Origin: an uncultured Gammaproteobacteria bacterium | Lineage (GTDB): Bacteria; Pseudomonadota; Gammaproteobacteria; Pseudomonadales; Pseudohongiellaceae | DNA length: 64,000 nt | Reading direction: 5' to 3' | Assembly (NCBI GenBank): GCA_913060495.1 | Contig: CAJXRP010000016.1 | Span: 1-64,000 of the forward strand | Shown here: piece by piece, positions 61,079 through 64,000 of the stretch | How positions within the stretch are numbered: the stretch's first letter is position 1 | How the letters are laid out: every line of letters starts with the position of its first letter | Notes under the pieces: generated by a model | What the model was told of the DNA's origin: nothing | Database searches by the model: none | What the model saw: the letters and a program-made list of their open reading frames with translations, nothing else | Made by a program: the position numbers and the translations under genes

Positions 61079-62241
61079 GATTTAGAATGTGTTGCTTTTC
61101 ATTATTGGGCGCAAGAAAAAACTCACGTTCCAGTGTTGGTCTGTTTTGGGCGGGATTTCTATTTCTACAAGTACTAATTTCACAATCCATTTTAGCGGCC
61201 GAGAACCAATGGCAAGACGTTGAGCGTGTAGTTGCAGTTGGGGATATCCATGGTGATTACGATAACTTTCTAGAAGTTCTCAAAGGCGCAGACATAGTTA
61301 ACCGACGAGGTAACTGGATCGCTGGTGAGACTCATCTAGTGCAACTCGGTGATGTGCCCGATCGCGGGCCAGATACTAGTAAGATAATAGAGCTGCTCAA
61401 AAAGTTGGAGAAGCAAGCCGAGCGAGAAGGAGGCAAGGTACATGTCCTGATCGGAAATCATGAGGCTATGAATATATATGGCGATTTACGCTATGTTGAT
61501 CCTGGTGAATACGCAGCATTTCGTACCCGCAATTCGCGCCGAATCAGAGACAATTACTATGAGCTGGATGTTGCTAGGCGCAAGCAAGCTAATCCCGAGT
61601 TCGTAGCCGACAAAGCATTTCGCCAGCAATGGGAGCAATCTATTCCCTTGGGCATGCTAGAGCATCGAACAGAATGGAGCGCTGAGGGTGAAATTGGTGA
61701 ATGGGTGCGACAGCACAATGCGGTAATCAAGATCAATAGAACGCTCTTCTTGCATGGAGGCATAAGCGAGGAAGACTTAGGTCTAAGTATTACCGAAATG
61801 AATGAACAGATACGCCATGAATTGAATGGCGGCCTGGGCGAAGAACCAGGATTATCGGAGAAAGAAACCGGGCCCCTGTGGTATCGCGGACTAGCTTCAA
61901 ATGATGAAGAAGTCGAGAGGCCCCATCTAGAAAAAGTACTCGCAAGCTACGATGTTGACCGCGTCGTGCTTGGCCATACGCCCAGCTTGGGAACGATTGT
62001 TCCTCGTTTTGAAGGCAAGGTGCTTGTCATCGATGCCGGCCTTTCTAGTTATTACGGTGGTTTTCTCGCCAGCCTCCTGTTAGAAAACTCAGAGGCATTC
62101 ACAATTCAGCGAGAACAAAAAGTCCCGTTACCAGATTCCAAAGAGGGGCTGCTTGCCTATTTTGAGCGCATTGCTGAATTAGAACCGAATGCGAAAGCCT
62201 TGCAAGCTCGCATCAAGAGTCTAGCCGCGCCTGCTAATTAA
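61066..62241 (+). CDS. Exported calcineurin-like metallophosphoesterase
   Basis: The 391-residue protein has an N-terminal signal or anchor (about residues 25-45, LFWAGFLFLQVLISQS) and the full metal set: VGDIHGDYDN, LGDVPDRGPDT, LIGNHEAMN and VLGHTPSLGTIVPRF. This is the serine/threonine-phosphatase-like group of the superfamily and looks catalytically complete. Location is periplasmic or membrane-facing. An alternative start at the ATG at 61087 would remove the overlap with the preceding gene. Substrate unknown. Confidence 0.85.
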   Translation: MPRLRFRMCCFSLLGARKNSRSSVGLFWAGFLFLQVLISQSILAAENQWQDVERVVAVGDIHGDYDNFLEVLKGADIVNRRGNWIAGETHLVQLGDVPDRGPDTSKIIELLKKLEKQAEREGGKVHVLIGNHEAMNIYGDLRYVDPGEYAAFRTRNSRRIRDNYYELDVARRKQANPEFVADKAFRQQWEQSIPLGMLEHRTEWSAEGEIGEWVRQHNAVIKINRTLFLHGGISEEDLGLSITEMNEQIRHELNGGLGEEPGLSEKETGPLWYRGLASNDEEVERPHLEKVLASYDVDRVVLGHTPSLGTIVPRFEGKVLVIDAGLSSYYGGFLASLLLENSEAFTIQREQKVPLPDSKEGLLAYFERIAELEPNAKALQARIKSLAAPAN

Positions 62242-62457
62242 ATTTCTGTCCAGCTCAATCCCGAGTGTTACACATAGCACAAGGATGGGAGTGCTTATGG
62301 TGTCTATCTTCTATCGAGATTCAGAATTTGCTTGTTTATCTGACGCCAATTTTCTATATCGCTATTGCCAGCACGCTCTCATCGGTAGAAATAGGTTTAG
62401 TGCTGATTTGGCAGTCACTGTGTGATTGGGAGGGGACCATAGCTCGCTAGTTGGCAT

Positions 62458-63513
62458 CTAGAAGGTGGCCAACGCGTTAAATGGGCTTGCGGTGCCACCC
62501 TTGATAGGGTTGATTTGAATCGATGTCATGAACTCCCAGCGCTGCAATCGCGCTGCGGTTTCGGCAACCTCCTTCATGTACCCATTGTCTACTATTGGCA
62601 AGCCTAAGTTCACTTGCGTTAGCTGATGAATGGGCCTATTGATTCCTTCTACGCCGGAAGGTTGCACATCATTTACCGCATCGCCTATGAGTATTGCCAC
62701 GTCGCGCTCACGCAAAAAGGGCAGGACTGATGCATGCAAGCCTGCGCCGGCTTGGCCATATTGCCACGGGCCCTCTGCATCGCGCATGGCCCAGCGTCCA
62801 GTGCGAACAAATAGCGCGTCGCCACTGCTAATAGTTACACCTGCGAACTCTTCCCAGGCGAGCAGATCGTCTACGTAGATAGGCGTACTTGGGTCCAGCC
62901 AATCGACGCCGCGCATCAGAGGTATATCCACCAAGATTCCGCGGGTCACATAAGAGGTGCCCATGCGATCGATACCAAGATCCTCACAGCCGGTGGCGGT
63001 AAGGTTTTGTGGGTAACCATTGAAGATGATGTATTCGCCATCGATCTCGGTGCGGTAATGACATAGGGCGTCTAGGTGAGACAGCATGCCATCGTGCAAT
63101 GAAAACTGAATCTCATCCAGAGCGAAAGATGGCTCGCCAGTGACCGGGTCTATCCGACTCATCCAATGATCGGTTGGACCGAAGGCGGCGCTATCTATTG
63201 CGGGCGGTTCCGTGGTGACGAAGTGTTGCAGGGTCACGGTCTCGCCTACTTGAACAAGCGCTGCCGCTTGTTTGGTTTTCTCCGCCGTTATTAGATTCAG
63301 TGTGCCGCGCTGATCGTCGGGCCCCCAGCGGCCCCAATTGGAGAGTTCCTGTTCCCAGTTAGCCAGTGTTTCCAAGGTTACCTTAACTGTCTCATCCTGA
63401 GTTGAAGGATGTGCCTGAAACGGCTGTGCTTGAGCCGCACCAAGTGCAAGCATGGAGACACAGACACTGCCTATTCGCGCAAGTGATTTTCGTGAAGTGA
63501 GGGTGTTGTGCAT
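62458..63513 (-). CDS. Exported cyclase-family (kynurenine-formamidase-like) hydrolase
   Basis: The start is the ATG at 63513 after an AGAGG site, giving 351 residues. A signal peptide (about 8-29, ending GAAQA) precedes a domain with HDGMLSHLDALCHY (the zinc-binding HxGxxxHxDxxxH pattern of cyclase/KynB enzymes), GILVDIPLMRG, DALFVRTGRW and GDAVNDVQPSG. Related enzymes hydrolyse formyl-kynurenine or cyclic amides and lactones. The substrate here is unknown, and the signal peptide is unusual for kynurenine metabolism. The larger open frame back to 63588 adds only upstream sequence. Confidence 0.8.
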   Translation of the reverse strand: MHNTLTSRKSLARIGSVCVSMLALGAAQAQPFQAHPSTQDETVKVTLETLANWEQELSNWGRWGPDDQRGTLNLITAEKTKQAAALVQVGETVTLQHFVTTEPPAIDSAAFGPTDHWMSRIDPVTGEPSFALDEIQFSLHDGMLSHLDALCHYRTEIDGEYIIFNGYPQNLTATGCEDLGIDRMGTSYVTRGILVDIPLMRGVDWLDPSTPIYVDDLLAWEEFAGVTISSGDALFVRTGRWAMRDAEGPWQYGQAGAGLHASVLPFLRERDVAILIGDAVNDVQPSGVEGINRPIHQLTQVNLGLPIVDNGYMKEVAETAARLQRWEFMTSIQINPIKGGTASPFNALATF

Positions 63514-63639
63514 GGGAATACCTCTGGAAAGGTGAGTGAGTTTTAAACCAGAATAAAGAGCTTGTGCGAGAGAGTCTAGCGCTATCAAGCAGGAGAGTAG
63601 TTTTCTTGTAGGGTTTTCTTATGCTTCGCCTTGCTAGAG

Positions 63640-64000
63640 CTAACGCAAGTACTCGAGGGTGACGGCACGCACTGCCTGCCTAACACCTCTAGACATCGCC
63701 TTGACCGAGATGGTGGCCTTCACGATGCCGTCTATGTCGTTGTCAATCTGGAATCGTTGCTCTGCGCGCTTGCCGATAAACTGATCTTCATAGCCATCCC
63801 ATGAAAAGAAATCTCCCCAAGTGTAGCGCAAAGATTCCTTGTAATAGACGACTTTTAAACCAGTAATATTGCCTTCTAGATCCATGCCGATCAGGCTATC
63901 AATCTCGGCGCTATAACCGCTAGGCTCTGGATGGGTGTCGGAGGTGACAAAGGCATAGCCGACCAGAGTTTTCTCGCCGCTATCTGGATCAGTCTTGTAG
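63640..64000 (-). CDS. FMN-binding domain protein, 5' end outside the window
   Basis: The frame stays open from the stop at 63640 to the window edge, so the gene begins beyond position 64000 and the 120 visible residues are its C-terminal part. Visible: GYSAEIDSLIGMDLEGNI, VVYYKESLRYTWGD, and the C-terminal DGIVKATISVKAMSRGVRQAV. The last stretch is in the position of the FMN-attachment (S/T)GATxS motif of NqrC/RnfG/NosR proteins, but reads KATIS here, so covalent flavin attachment is uncertain. Confidence 0.7.
   Translation of the reverse strand, partial: YKTDPDSGEKTLVGYAFVTSDTHPEPSGYSAEIDSLIGMDLEGNITGLKVVYYKESLRYTWGDFFSWDGYEDQFIGKRAEQRFQIDNDIDGIVKATISVKAMSRGVRQAVRAVTLEYLR

Noticed and set aside
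1-64000. CRISPR arrays, insertion sequences, integrases, prophage genes, tRNA or rRNA genes
   Set aside because: No evenly spaced repeats, transposase or integrase motifs, or cloverleaf or rRNA segments were recognised on reading both strands.

Overview
The window reads as a chromosome segment of a free-living, probably marine, aerobic gammaproteobacterium. The backbone has typical gammaproteobacterial order (glyA-nrdR-ribD-ribE-ribBX-ribH-nusB-thiL-pgpA-ribA, then dxs-ispA-xseB on the other strand), and ettA and a DnaT/lambda-P-like replication pair sit next to it. The accessory genes fit an oligotrophic marine lineage: TonB-dependent receptors, PQQ dehydrogenases, a multicopper oxidase, nitrile hydratase and many secreted alpha/beta hydrolases. 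No species is assigned. I found no insertion sequence, prophage, CRISPR array, rRNA or tRNA.

Layout. 0-10.5 kb: a hybrid histidine kinase, three exported hydrolase/esterase genes, a monohaem periplasmic protein, PEP carboxylase of an unusual sequence type and a cytoplasmic carboxylesterase. 10.5-15 kb: a ZntR-like regulator with a textbook MerR-type promoter driving a metal permease, a glycerate-kinase-like gene and a two-gene replication module (a DnaT-like protein with three copies of its DNA-binding domain, then a lambda-P-like loader). 15-31 kb: housekeeping (ettA, glyA, nrdR, riboflavin genes, nusB, thiL, pgpA, cobalamin salvage, isoprenoid genes, xseB). 31-38 kb: small lipid and membrane genes, an acyl-AMP ligase, a VTT protein coupled to a methyltransferase, and a PQQ lipoprotein. 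38-40.4 kb: an ECF sigma/ChrR pair with a matching ECF promoter, plus a 2OG-oxygenase-like gene.

40.4-46 kb is the most interesting part. A secreted parallel-beta-helix protein, a TonB-dependent receptor and phoB stand in a row, each behind its own array of PhoB half-sites repeated every 11 bp and placed exactly 10 bp before a -10-like hexamer. I read this as a phosphate-starvation outer-membrane uptake module that carries its own response regulator but no adjacent phoR.

46-64 kb: a second, very large TonB receptor with strong codon bias and a long leader; a BKACE enzyme; a START-domain protein joined to a cobalt-type nitrile hydratase operon; a Tag-family glycosylase; a hydrolase-OsmC fusion; a multicopper oxidase/PQQ dehydrogenase/cytochrome c electron-transfer set; an unknown secreted protein overlapping a metallophosphoesterase; a cyclase-family hydrolase; and a truncated FMN-binding protein at the right edge.

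Functional calls rest on motifs and remembered family features. No database search was run. Start codons were moved from the longest reading frame where a ribosome-binding site, a promoter or family length favoured another start.
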